Shown here piece by piece: positions 17,710 to 26,300 of a DNA stretch of 64,000 nt. Below the pieces are notes generated by a model. The model had not been told where the DNA came from. It saw only the letters and a list, made by a program, of their open reading frames with translations, and did not search any database. How positions within the stretch are numbered: position 1 is the stretch's first letter; every line of letters begins with the position of its first letter. The position numbers were made by a program, and so were the translations under genes. The stretch is from Chitinophaga vietnamensis (lineage in GTDB: Bacteria > Bacteroidota > Bacteroidia > Chitinophagales > Chitinophagaceae). The stretch lies in assembly GCF_902167635.1 (NCBI RefSeq), contig NZ_CABHMS010000010.1, forward strand, positions 62,001-126,000. Reading direction: 5' to 3'.

Positions 17710-18210
17710 TTATTGAACGGGTGGTTGTCCGGGTTTCGCTTTCCTGGCTACTGCAGCGCCGATCAGGGCAGCGATAGCGCCGAAGAACACATTGGAAAGG
17801 AGCGAGCCGCCGATCACGAACGGAATGAACATCTTTTTGGTGATCTCTAAAGCCTTCTCGATCGTTTCTTCCGACTGGTGCTGGGCTTCCATTTTCTGTC
17901 TGGCCGCTTCCAGCGCCTGGTCTTTTACATCCGGGAAGATGGTGATAAACAAGATGGTAAAGAGCACGCTCAATACGGTGATCACGGCGGTGGTGCGGAA
18001 ACCGTTCGCAAAAATGTTGCCGAAGGTAAGTCCTTCGTTATTTTTACCGTAGTCGATGCAGGAAAGTATCACCCCTGCCATCAGCACCACCAGGCTGATC
18101 CAGCCGGCCCATGATTGCTGGTTGAGTTTAGTGACATAGAGTACAATAGAGATGAGGATCAGCGCAATGCCGGTAATGATCCCGTACAGGAGATGATTCT
18201 TTTTTGTCAT
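17710..18210 (-). CDS. DUF4199 membrane protein
   Basis: 166 residues with about four transmembrane helices (HLLYGIITGIALILISIVLY, WISLVVLMAGVILSC, TAVITVLSVLFTILFITIF, and a Gly/Ala-rich helix near the C-terminus). The layout, including the conserved YG.NN.GLTFG segment between helices 2 and 3, identifies DUF4199. A charged coiled segment (QALEAARQKMEAQHQSEE) separates helices 3 and 4. Function unknown. It sits between the dihydroorotase-like gene and the GT2 gene on the same strand. Confidence 0.88.
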   Translation of the reverse strand: MTKKNHLLYGIITGIALILISIVLYVTKLNQQSWAGWISLVVLMAGVILSCIDYGKNNEGLTFGNIFANGFRTTAVITVLSVLFTILFITIFPDVKDQALEAARQKMEAQHQSEETIEKALEITKKMFIPFVIGGSLLSNVFFGAIAALIGAAVARKAKPGQPPVQ

Positions 18211-18258
18211 AGTAACAAATTTTGAATGATAGGAATAAACACAGTGTGGGCCGGATGT

Positions 18259-19518
18259 TTATTTAAATACCTGCCCGTTATTGATCACAGCTACCGGTTT
18301 CCCTTTGAGCTGCGCGCCAATATACGCTGAATTTTTGGACCTGGATGCAATGTGCCCGGTTTCGAACTGCCATTCCATATCCGGGTCGAATACGGTGAGG
18401 TTGGCCATGGCGCCTTCCTGCAGGGAAGGTTTGCTGAGGCCGAATATCTGCCTCGGGTGTTCCGTGAGCATGGTGATCAACTGATCCAGCGCGATTTCCG
18501 GGAGATGTTTGCGGAGTACGCCAAAGCAGCTCTCCAATCCTATCATGCCATTTCTGGCGTATTCAAATTCCAGTTGTTTCGCGTCCCAGTCCTGCGGCAG
18601 GTGATGGGTGGCGAAGCAATCGATGATGCCGTGTTTCACCGCGTCCTGCAAGGCTTGCACATCGTCGGCGTTGCGCAGGGGCGGATTTACTTTCAGGTTG
18701 GTATCGTAGTTCACCAGCTGAGCGTCGGTGAGGGAGAGGTGATACGGTGTTACGGAGCAGGTGACTTTGATGCCGGCAGCTTTGGCAGCAGCGATGAGCT
18801 CCACGGATTTGCGGGTGCTGATGCCGGTGATATGCAGGCGGGAGTCGGTGTATTTGGCCAGCTCCAGATCGCGTTGTATGATGAGTTCCTCTGCCAGCGC
18901 GGGTTTGCCGGGCATGCCCAGCAAGGTGGAGTGGATGCCTTCATTCATCAGGCCATGTGCGGAAATACTGGTATCGTCGGGCAGTTGTATCAGCGTACCG
19001 TTGAAAGCTTTGATATATTGCAGGGCCTTGAGCAGGAGGCCGGGGGATTGTACCGGTTTCCAGCCGTCGGAGAAGGCTACAGCGCCGGCTTGCTGCATTT
19101 CGTACATTTCGGCGAGGCCGGCGCCTTCGGCGTTTTTGGTGGCGGCGCCGATAGGCAGCACAGTAACCGCAGCATGGCGTGTGCGGCTCAATACGTATTC
19201 GATCTGGGGTTTGGTATGCAGGGCCGGTTGGGTGTTCGGCACGATCATTACCGTTGTGAAGCCACCGGTAGCAGCAGCTTTGATACCGCTATACAGGTCT
19301 TCTTTGTGCTCCTGGCCGGGATCGCAGAAATGCGAGAAGATATCCATCCAGCCTGCAGATACATGCAGATTGTTACCGGAAATCACCGTGGCATGGCCAT
19401 CTTCGAGTTGGTCCGCTACCTGCTGGATAATACCGTTCTGAATGGAAATGTCTTTTTGCTGCCCGTGGAAGGGAGAGGAAGGCGCTATAATCTTTACGTT
19501 TTTGAGTAATATGTGCAT
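18259..19518 (-). CDS. Dihydroorotase-like protein lacking the metal ligands
   Basis: 419 residues with the overall amidohydrolase/dihydroorotase fold pattern (GGFTTVMIVPNTQPALHTK, the NPPLRNADDVQAL segment, and IGLESCFGVL). The catalytic residues are eroded. The DxHxHxRxPG motif reads DIFSHFCDPG at 59-68 (first His is Phe, Arg is Cys), the FSDDG motif is FSDGW, the LHxxHxS histidine is Gly (LHITGIST), and the IATDHAPH motif is FATHHLPQ (Asp to His). Such pseudo-dihydroorotases are known as partners of aspartate carbamoyltransferase in some bacteria, and Bacteroidota carry a comparable degenerate form. I therefore doubt activity as PyrC and leave the gene symbol empty. Its stop is 48 bases before the DUF4199 start. 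Confidence 0.85.
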   Translation of the reverse strand: MHILLKNVKIIAPSSPFHGQQKDISIQNGIIQQVADQLEDGHATVISGNNLHVSAGWMDIFSHFCDPGQEHKEDLYSGIKAAATGGFTTVMIVPNTQPALHTKPQIEYVLSRTRHAAVTVLPIGAATKNAEGAGLAEMYEMQQAGAVAFSDGWKPVQSPGLLLKALQYIKAFNGTLIQLPDDTSISAHGLMNEGIHSTLLGMPGKPALAEELIIQRDLELAKYTDSRLHITGISTRKSVELIAAAKAAGIKVTCSVTPYHLSLTDAQLVNYDTNLKVNPPLRNADDVQALQDAVKHGIIDCFATHHLPQDWDAKQLEFEYARNGMIGLESCFGVLRKHLPEIALDQLITMLTEHPRQIFGLSKPSLQEGAMANLTVFDPDMEWQFETGHIASRSKNSAYIGAQLKGKPVAVINNGQVFK

Positions 19519-19681
19519 GCTTTACGTTCTATTCAAATATCAAAACCTGTCCGAAAATACAGGGGCAAATGTAATATAAAACTGTTAATTGAAACAACCC
19601 GTCCGCAGCCTCTTTTGCGGGTATATGATCAGGTTGGTATGATAATTGAAAATGCAGGGGTAGCAGATCAAAATAACAAAG

Positions 19682-20635
19682 ATGATTGACTATCTCACAA
19701 ATCTTGTCACACGGATATGCGACCGCTCGGATCAGCTGAACGACTCCCAAACATTGAGCTGGCAGGCGCTCCGCGAAGCGGAGCAAATTGCTAACCATGC
19801 TTATATTCCCATTCTGACCCAATACATCGGACAAGAGCCCGATAAAGAAAAGAGAAGAGCAGCAGGCTATATTCTGACACAAGTATCCAGGAACACGAAC
19901 GACCCCGAGGTAATCCGTTTTATGATGGACCGCCTGCGTATGGAGCAGGATGCCGATATGATCACCGCCATCCAGCAGGATCTGGAGCGCGGGCTGCCCA
20001 TTCCGAGCTATATCAATATCGAGCCCCTGCTGCAAAATACCCTCTCGGTTAATAATAATGTCCGTAGATCCGCCCTGCTGGCCCTTCGCGGCACCAATAA
20101 CCCCGCGGTGGAAGATTGGGCGCTCAATCTGCTCAAACGTACAGTCAATGAGTACGACGTATATTATATCACGCTGCTGCTGCATAAAACAGGCTCCCAG
20201 CGCAGCCTTCCGGCATTGCGCCGCCTGCTCGACCACCCGCGCCAGGATGTGAAAAGCCTCGCTTTCGCCACCATCGCCGATATCGAAAAAGAAAAGGAAT
20301 CCATGTTCTATACCCGCTGCCTGCTGCGCGGCCAGCTGAAGTACGAAGCCATGGAAGCCATCTATAAATATGCCGACGAAAACGCCGTACAGGCAGTGAT
20401 CACCAGGATTACAGAACTGCTATCAAAAAGGCGCTCCAGCACCCGCCTGACCATCGAAACATTCAAGAATGGCTTCACTGACCTGATGTTGGGCATGGAG
20501 TTTCTCTCCCGGTTCCGCAGCGCCAAAGCAGAAGTAAAAAAGATCTTCTCCTGGATCACTGAAAAAAGAGCCGACTATCTCCTCCCGGAAGAAAGGGAAT
20601 GGATTCAACGCAACCTGCTCACCAGCACTTCGTAG
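19682..20635 (+). CDS. HEAT-repeat protein
   Basis: 317 residues, all helical, no signal or membrane segment. Repeated helix pairs such as KRRAAGYILTQVSRNTNDPE, VRRSALLALRGTNNPAVEDW and LPALRRLLDHPRQDVKSLAF fit HEAT or PBS-lyase-like repeats. The family normally mediates protein-protein contacts and no enzymatic motif is visible. It starts 163 bases after the divergent dihydroorotase-like gene and is followed 38 bases later by the DPP-IV-type peptidase, which has its own signal peptide. Confidence 0.75.
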   Translation: MIDYLTNLVTRICDRSDQLNDSQTLSWQALREAEQIANHAYIPILTQYIGQEPDKEKRRAAGYILTQVSRNTNDPEVIRFMMDRLRMEQDADMITAIQQDLERGLPIPSYINIEPLLQNTLSVNNNVRRSALLALRGTNNPAVEDWALNLLKRTVNEYDVYYITLLLHKTGSQRSLPALRRLLDHPRQDVKSLAFATIADIEKEKESMFYTRCLLRGQLKYEAMEAIYKYADENAVQAVITRITELLSKRRSSTRLTIETFKNGFTDLMLGMEFLSRFRSAKAEVKKIFSWITEKRADYLLPEEREWIQRNLLTSTS

Positions 20636-20673
20636 TTCAATTTACTATATTCGCATCCTAAAAAAGATCAAGG

Positions 20674-22824
20674 ATGAAAAAAGCGTTCTTAGTGCTTTTG
20701 ACAGGATGTGTGATGAGCGGGCTGCAATTTTCGTATGCCCAGCAGCGTATGTTTACCATGTCTGAAGCGGTTAACGGGCTTCGCATGGAGCTGGCGCCCG
20801 AACGGGTGAAACAGTTTGAATGGCTGCCCGGCGAAACAGCCTTTACCCGCGTGGTGAACGGAGCATGGATAAAATATACGGTGCCTGCCCTCAAGGCCGA
20901 TACCTTACTCACCGCTGCTACCCTCAACCAGCAGCTCTTTTCCGCAAAACCCCTGCGTGGTCTTCCGCCCCTGCACTGGCTTTCAGACAATACCGCCTGG
21001 TTTGCTATCGCTAATAATCTTTACACCGTCAATATCACGAACGGACAAGCCCAATGCGCCAGCTGGTGCACTTTGCCGCTGGATGCAGAGAATATCACTG
21101 TGCAGCCGCAAAGCCGCCAGATCGCCTTTACATCGAAGAACAATCTCTTTATACGCAGCGCCAATGGCGATGTACAGCCGGTGACCAATGATGAGGATAT
21201 CAATATCGTGAATGGCAAGAGCGTGCATCGCGAAGAATTTGGTATCGACAAAGGCATCTTCTTTTCTCCGAAAGGCGACCTGCTGGCCTTCTACCGCATG
21301 GACCAGCGCATGGTAAACGATTATCCCCTTATCAACTGGGCCGTAACGCCCGCCCATGCGGATATCATCAAGTACCCCATGGCCGGCGGGAAATCCCATG
21401 AAGTAACATTGGGCATCTATCAGCCATCTACCCGTAAAACCGTGTTCCTGAAAACAGAAGGCCCCGCAGATCATTATCTCACCTGCGTTACCTGGGCGCC
21501 TGATCAGCAATCTGTTTATATCGCGCTGCTGAACCGTGAGCAGAACCACCTCTGGTTAAACCAGTATGATGTGAACAGCGGCGCGCTGATCAAAACATTA
21601 TTTGAAGAAACAGACAGCAAATATGTACATCCGTCGCACCCGCTGACCTTTGTGCCGGGCAAGCCCGATCAGTTCATCTGGTATAGCGACCGTGACGGAT
21701 ACACGCATCTCTACCTTTACAATACCAACGGCCAGTTGCAACGCCAGTTAACCAAAGGTGCATGGGTGGTGAATGAGCTTAGCGGTTTCCACACGGCGGC
21801 AAACGAAGTGGTGATCACCGCAGCGAAAGAGAGCCCGATGGAAAAACATGCGTATGCCGTGAACCTGAAGAACAGCGCTATCCGCAGGCTGGATCAGGCG
21901 CCGGGCTGGCATGATATAATGCTCAGCGGCGATGGCGGCTATCTTTATGATGCTTATAGCGCTGCGGAAACCCCATCGGCCGCGGATATTATTGCGTTGA
22001 AAGGGAGCTGGAAACAAAATATCGTGAGCAGCGCCAACCCGCTGAGAGATTTCAAACGTCCGCAGGTTCGCCAGGTGACGCTGAAAGCAGCGGATGGCAC
22101 GTCGCTCTATGGTAAATTGATCCTCCCTGTTGATTTTGACTCCACCCGTAAATACCCGGTGATCGTCTATCTTTATAACGGTCCCAATGTGCAGCTGATC
22201 CGCAATACTTTCCCGTATAGCGGTAATCTCTGGTATGAGTATATGGCGCAACATGGCTATGTGATATTCACGATGGACGGCCGTGGTAGCGCTAATCGCG
22301 GGATGGCCTTTGAGCAGGCTACTTTCCGTCATCTGGGTACGGTGGAGATGGACGACCAGTTGCAAGGTGTGGCCTATCTGAAATCATTGCCTTTTGTGAA
22401 TGCAGATAAAATGGGCGTACATGGCTGGAGCTTCGGCGGTTTTATGACCACTTCCCTGATGTTGCGCCACCCTGGCGTGTTCCAGGCGGCGGTAGCCGGC
22501 GGGCCGGTGATCGACTGGAGCATGTATGAAGTGATGTACACCGAACGTTATATGGACACGCCGCAGGAGAATCCGGAGGGGTATGAAGAAGCAAACCTGC
22601 TTAGCAAAACGGGCAACCTCAAAGGCCATCTCATGCTGATACATGGCACCAATGACGACGTAGTGGTGTGGCAGCATTCCATCAAATTTCTGAAAGCCTG
22701 CGTGGATACGCAAACGCAGGTGGACTATTTCGTATATCCGGGGCACCCGCATAATGTGATCGGGAAAGACCGGGTACACCTGATGCAAAAGGTGACGGAT
22801 TATTTCGACAGTTATCTCAAGTAA
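20674..22824 (+). CDS. S9 prolyl oligopeptidase family, DPP-IV-type secreted peptidase
   Basis: 716 residues with a signal peptide (MKKAFLVLLTGCVM... ending near YAQQ). The N-terminal half is the DPP-IV beta-propeller, with a glutamate-containing helix (HREEFGIDKGIFFSPKG) and FYRMDQ. The C-terminal alpha/beta hydrolase carries the nucleophile Ser586 in GWSFGG, the aspartate in HGTNDDVV (about 660) and the histidine in PGHPHNV (about 691). The family removes X-Pro dipeptides from peptide N-termini in the periplasm. The stop is followed at once by a hairpin that separates it from the convergent DUF1349 gene. Confidence 0.92.
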   Translation: MKKAFLVLLTGCVMSGLQFSYAQQRMFTMSEAVNGLRMELAPERVKQFEWLPGETAFTRVVNGAWIKYTVPALKADTLLTAATLNQQLFSAKPLRGLPPLHWLSDNTAWFAIANNLYTVNITNGQAQCASWCTLPLDAENITVQPQSRQIAFTSKNNLFIRSANGDVQPVTNDEDINIVNGKSVHREEFGIDKGIFFSPKGDLLAFYRMDQRMVNDYPLINWAVTPAHADIIKYPMAGGKSHEVTLGIYQPSTRKTVFLKTEGPADHYLTCVTWAPDQQSVYIALLNREQNHLWLNQYDVNSGALIKTLFEETDSKYVHPSHPLTFVPGKPDQFIWYSDRDGYTHLYLYNTNGQLQRQLTKGAWVVNELSGFHTAANEVVITAAKESPMEKHAYAVNLKNSAIRRLDQAPGWHDIMLSGDGGYLYDAYSAAETPSAADIIALKGSWKQNIVSSANPLRDFKRPQVRQVTLKAADGTSLYGKLILPVDFDSTRKYPVIVYLYNGPNVQLIRNTFPYSGNLWYEYMAQHGYVIFTMDGRGSANRGMAFEQATFRHLGTVEMDDQLQGVAYLKSLPFVNADKMGVHGWSFGGFMTTSLMLRHPGVFQAAVAGGPVIDWSMYEVMYTERYMDTPQENPEGYEEANLLSKTGNLKGHLMLIHGTNDDVVVWQHSIKFLKACVDTQTQVDYFVYPGHPHNVIGKDRVHLMQKVTDYFDSYLK

Positions 22825-22825
22825 T

Positions 22826-22859
22826 ATTTACGGCCCCGCCTTTTGGCGAGGCCGTAAAT
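22826..22859. terminator. Bidirectional terminator hairpin
   Basis: ATTTACGGCCCCGCC pairs with GGCGAGGCCGTAAAT (one mismatch) around a TTTT loop, directly between the convergent stops of the peptidase (22824) and the DUF1349 gene (22863). Confidence 0.8.
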
Positions 22860-22862
22860 TTA

Positions 22863-23516
22863 TCACTTCGCGCCGGCGGAATAGCGAATGTCGCTGAAGG
22901 CGCCCGTACAGGAAGTACCCAGCGGCGATTGCGACGAGAAACCCAGCAGCAGCCTGCCTTTCGGCTGAAAGAATACCTGCCTTGCCACTTTCCATTTCTT
23001 TCCATCCACCGAATAATACAAGCTTAGTAAATTACCCGCTTTGGTGATGCGGTAATACATTTCATTCGTATAGGCGATGGCGTTATTGCTATCGTCCGTA
23101 TAAATATTCGTGACGCCGGAGCATACGGATAAAGGGCCATCGTGGCTCTTTTCGAACAGGAATTTGATGTATTGGGTAGAATCGGTGAGCACGAAAAGCG
23201 CGGCGCCGTCGAAGGTTTTCCGGAAATCCACTTTGATCTTTGCGGTGAGGGAAAAATCGGGATCCGGTGGCGTGAAGGCGAGGATAGGCGCTGTGGAGGT
23301 GTTGTAGCCGCCGCCGGGATAATGGTAGTAGTCTGTGTGAGGGCCTGCGGTGATGCTAAGGCTGTTAGGCCCTGTAACGCGGAAAGACTGCGGTGCGTTG
23401 ATCCACTGGCAGGGGGACGGGACGGCGCTGATATGCACCGTATCGCCGGGAGTGGCTGCCATGGCGGGGATGCAAGTTATCAGCCAGATAAAAAGAAATG
23501 ATAGTCTGTTTTTCAT
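22863..23516 (-). CDS. Secreted DUF1349 (concanavalin-like) protein
   Basis: 217 residues with a signal peptide (MKNRLSFLFIWLITCIPAMA). The mature part matches the DUF1349 pattern: DFSLTAKIKVDFRKTFDGAALFV, SHDGPLSVCSGVTN, MYYRITKAGNLLSLYYSVDGKKW and GFSSQSPLG. This is a beta-sandwich family related to LamG/concanavalin folds and often found with carbohydrate-related genes. The substrate is unknown. Two LacI-type operators lie 24-60 bases upstream of the start and the LacI-family regulator is encoded just beyond, so the gene is probably its direct target. Confidence 0.88.
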   Translation of the reverse strand: MKNRLSFLFIWLITCIPAMAATPGDTVHISAVPSPCQWINAPQSFRVTGPNSLSITAGPHTDYYHYPGGGYNTSTAPILAFTPPDPDFSLTAKIKVDFRKTFDGAALFVLTDSTQYIKFLFEKSHDGPLSVCSGVTNIYTDDSNNAIAYTNEMYYRITKAGNLLSLYYSVDGKKWKVARQVFFQPKGRLLLGFSSQSPLGTSCTGAFSDIRYSAGAK

Positions 23517-23539
23517 TATGATAGTTTTTCAAGCGGGTT

Positions 23540-23555
23540 ACGCAAACGCTTGCGT
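23540..23555. promoter_or_regulatory. LacI-family operator O1
   Basis: ACGCAAACGCTTGCGT is a 16-bp palindrome (arms ACGCAA/TTGCGT) of the PurR-like CGCAAACG class, 24 bases upstream of the DUF1349 start codon. It is the exact reverse complement of the second site. Confidence 0.8.
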
Positions 23556-23560
23556 GGTTA

Positions 23561-23576
23561 ACGCAAGCGTTTGCGT
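23561..23576. promoter_or_regulatory. LacI-family operator O2
   Basis: ACGCAAGCGTTTGCGT, the exact reverse complement of the site at 23540-23555. The centre-to-centre spacing is 21 bp, two helical turns, so two dimers could sit on the same DNA face. Confidence 0.8.
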
Positions 23577-23740
23577 ACACAGAATGTAAAAAGATTTGTT
23601 TAAACTCGTAGTGCAATTAATCAGGAAAATAGTTTTAGGCTTGAAAAGCAGCCATTTTTAGAACAGCGAACAATGAGTCCGAAACCTTTGCCACGGTTCC
23701 CAGCTGTGGCAAGGTTGTCGGGAGAAGCCCCACCATCACA

Positions 23741-24760
23741 TTAGTGGATCACGAGCTGTGATTCCATGATCATCTGTTGATAATCATTTAAGGCGTGTTC
23801 TCCGCTGAGGAGCGACATCAGCATGTTGGTAGCTGCCTGTCCCTGTTCGTAGGGAAATTGTTCTACCGAGGCTACCGGTGGGAAAGCGGTATAGCTGCTT
23901 ACCGGTGTGTTGGCGTAAGATACAAAAGTTATGTCTTTATTTATTTCAAGATTTTGTTTGCGGGCGTATTGTACGGCGTCCATGGCTACGTAGTCGTTGA
24001 AAGTGACGACTGCCGTTACTTTGCGGCGGAGCGACAGGAGATATTTCATGGCATTGCCGGTGCCGGCAACGGTGAGGTCGGAGTTGACGATCAGTTCCGG
24101 ATCGTATTTGAGGCGGTGTTTGCGCAATGCTTTGATATAGCCGGCGGCTCTTTCTTTGCTGGCGACCAGTTGTTCCGGCCCGTTGATCATGCCGATCACG
24201 CGGTGTCCTTTTTTCAGCAGGAAATCCACGGCTTGTACGGTGCCTGATTCGAGGTTGCAGGATACCGAATGGATATTGGGCAGATCGGGCACACGGTCGA
24301 AGAATACCACGGGTATTCTGGCCTGTTGCAGCATTTCAAAGTGTTCGTAGTTACTGGTATTTTTTCCGATAGACACGATGCAGCCATCTACCCGGTGATG
24401 TTTCATGCTCTGGATGATCTGTTTCTCACGGGCCTCGTCGTCGTGCGACTGTCCCAGTAACACGGTGTAATTGTTGCTGTATGCCGCATCTTCGATACCA
24501 CTGATCGCGCTGGAGAAAAAGGCTTCCGATAATTCCGGCAGGAGTATACCTATTGTAAATGTTTTGCCCTGCTGAAAGAAGATGGCCGTTTGATTACGTT
24601 CATAGCCCATTTCTGCTGCCAGTTGCTGTACCCTCATCTTGGTCCTCAATCCAATACTGTGATGATCGTGCAGCGCTCTTGATACCGTAGATACAGAGAT
24701 ATTCAGCCTTTTTGCAATTTCCTTTATTGTTGGTTGACCCGAAGAAACCACCTTTCTCAT
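23741..24760 (-). CDS. LacI-family transcriptional regulator
   Basis: 339 residues from the ATG at 24760. A TTG four codons further out is less likely. The N-terminal helix-turn-helix is TIKEIAKRLNISVSTVSRAL with the hinge helix LAAEMGYERN, followed by the periplasmic-binding-protein-like sensor domain (TIGILLPELSEAFFSSAISG, IPVVFFDRVPD and VTAVVTFNDYVAMDA). LacI regulators of this kind normally repress sugar catabolism genes and release DNA on binding a sugar. The two palindromic operators at 23540-23576 lie in the intergenic space directly downstream, in front of the DUF1349 gene. The gap 23577-23740 holds no other feature that I can see. Confidence 0.93.
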   Translation of the reverse strand: MRKVVSSGQPTIKEIAKRLNISVSTVSRALHDHHSIGLRTKMRVQQLAAEMGYERNQTAIFFQQGKTFTIGILLPELSEAFFSSAISGIEDAAYSNNYTVLLGQSHDDEAREKQIIQSMKHHRVDGCIVSIGKNTSNYEHFEMLQQARIPVVFFDRVPDLPNIHSVSCNLESGTVQAVDFLLKKGHRVIGMINGPEQLVASKERAAGYIKALRKHRLKYDPELIVNSDLTVAGTGNAMKYLLSLRRKVTAVVTFNDYVAMDAVQYARKQNLEINKDITFVSYANTPVSSYTAFPPVASVEQFPYEQGQAATNMLMSLLSGEHALNDYQQMIMESQLVIH

Positions 24761-24972
24761 ACATTTCAGCAATTAATGGAAAATAGTAACAGCATAAGCT
24801 GGCGGGTAAGTTACTTAGATATTAAATAATATCAGCTATTTTTTTATGGTTACAGGTGAATGTACAACATCTTTTTAATAATTTATTAAAATTAATATAT
24901 GTTCGTTAACGTCTGCTACACAATTTTAAATGTGGTATGATGGAACTTGAATCACCATCAAACTTTTACATC

Positions 24973-25179
24973 ATGCAGACTTTTTACGCTTTCCGTTATT
25001 GCCTTATGCTGGCAGGTTTTGGGGTGTTGGCGGCCTGTGGTACTACGCAGCGTTTAACACCTGCTGAGGTGCGTCGTAATGTGCGCTATGAAGAAGAAGC
25101 GAGGAAGATAGATGCTTACCGGAGCACACATCCTTTGATGCAAACAACTGATGCGCCGCTGCATGTGGCAGCGAATTAA
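24973..25179 (+). CDS. Small lipoprotein, 68 residues
   Basis: The start at 24973 (MQTFYAFRYCLML) gives a short signal peptide ending in the lipobox LAAC, with the lipid-modified cysteine around residue 20. The longer frame from 24937 would bury the signal. The mature part is about 48 residues, charged (VRRNVRYEEEARKID), with no known family. It is followed by a strong terminator. The 210 bases upstream are AT-rich without a clear promoter. Confidence 0.7.
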   Translation: MQTFYAFRYCLMLAGFGVLAACGTTQRLTPAEVRRNVRYEEEARKIDAYRSTHPLMQTTDAPLHVAAN

Positions 25180-25210
25180 TGAGTTCATGTTTACTGCATA
25201 TACGATTGGT

Positions 25211-25246
25211 AAAAACAGGCCCCGCTTCAGCGGGGCTTGTTTTTTA
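25211..25246 (+). terminator. Rho-independent terminator
   Basis: Stem ACAGGCCCCGC / GCGGGGCTTGT with loop TTCA, followed by TTTTTT. It lies 32 bases after the small lipoprotein stop and before the OmpA-family gene. Confidence 0.88.
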
Positions 25247-25384
25247 TAATCTCTTCCTAATCTTCCATAACTATTTGTTAAAAGCGGTGTATTCAGGCGT
25301 GCTATTTGCAGCGGCTGTGTTAACTTGCCCATTGTTCCGTTAGCACATTTATAATTTTTATCAGATCATTAAAAAACGTATAGT

Positions 25385-26245
25385 ATGAAACCAGAACGAT
25401 TGGCCTTGCCGGTACTCCTGGTCGCGGTTTTTGCGTCCTGTTCCGCACCGCGGAAACTGAGGGAGTCGGAAGCGAGGAATGCACGTCTCGACAGTCTTTA
25501 CCGTAACACGACAGCCCAGTTAAGAAGATGTGAGGAAGATGCTGCGCGTGCTGCTGCCGCTTACAAAGACCGGATGGAGAACATGCAGGAACAGCAAACG
25601 CAACTCAAGAACAACAACTCGCAGATGTTGGAGCATCTGAAGGAGTTATCTGTGATCTCTAACGCACAGGCAGAAAGTATCAAGAAGTCGTTGGATAATA
25701 TCGGCGCGAAAGACGCCTATATCAAAGACCTTCAGGGAGCGATTGCCCGTAAAGACTCGCTGAATATGCAGCTGGTATTGAATCTGAAAGGCGCTATCGG
25801 CAACCTGGATGATAAGGACATCAATATCAAAGTGGAGAAAGGCGTAGTGTATATCGATATTTCCGACAAGCTGCTGTTCAAGAGCGGTAGCTATGAAGTA
25901 ACAGACCGTGCGAAAGAAGTGCTGGGTAAAGTGGCCAAGGTGTTGCTCAATCAGCCGGATATCGAGTTTATGGTGGAAGGCCATACGGATAATGTGCCTT
26001 ACCGTCCGAATGTGTTGCTCGACAACTGGGATCTGAGTGTGAAGAGAGCTACCTCTGTGGTGCGCATCTTGCAGAACCAGTATAATATTCCGCCTGCCCG
26101 CATGACGGCTGCCGGCCGCAGCGAGTTCCTGCCGGTATCGTCTAACGATACGCCGGAAGGCCGCGCTGCCAACCGCAGAACGAGGATTGTGATCCTGCCG
26201 CAGCTGGATCAGTTCTTCAAACTGCTGGAAAAGCCAGCCAGCTGA
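25385..26245 (+). CDS. OmpA-family lipoprotein
   Basis: 286 residues. The signal peptide ends in a lipobox (VFASCS, Cys19). Residues 25-115 are a charged coiled coil (AARAAAAYKDRMENMQEQQ). The C-terminal OmpA/MotB domain (about 145-270) carries the peptidoglycan-binding signature VEGHTDNVPY, NWDLSVKRATSVVRIL, AAGRSEFLPV and ANRRTRIVI. The product is expected to tether the outer membrane to peptidoglycan. It is monocistronic: terminators stand before and after the gene. Confidence 0.92.
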   Translation: MKPERLALPVLLVAVFASCSAPRKLRESEARNARLDSLYRNTTAQLRRCEEDAARAAAAYKDRMENMQEQQTQLKNNNSQMLEHLKELSVISNAQAESIKKSLDNIGAKDAYIKDLQGAIARKDSLNMQLVLNLKGAIGNLDDKDINIKVEKGVVYIDISDKLLFKSGSYEVTDRAKEVLGKVAKVLLNQPDIEFMVEGHTDNVPYRPNVLLDNWDLSVKRATSVVRILQNQYNIPPARMTAAGRSEFLPVSSNDTPEGRAANRRTRIVILPQLDQFFKLLEKPAS

Positions 26246-26269
26246 TAGCAATAAGTTTAATGATGGAGC

Positions 26270-26300
26270 GTCCGGTCTTTACAAAGGCCGGACACTTTTT
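26270..26300 (+). terminator. Rho-independent terminator
   Basis: GTCCGGTCTTT pairs with AAAGGCCGGAC across ACA (one G-T pair), followed by CTTTTT. It serves the OmpA-family gene. Its T-tract overlaps the last codons of the convergent outer-membrane gene. Confidence 0.85.

Noticed and set aside
18352-19509. 385-codon plus-strand frame opposite the dihydroorotase-like gene
   Set aside because: Antisense shadow; the minus strand encodes a recognisable amidohydrolase-fold protein.
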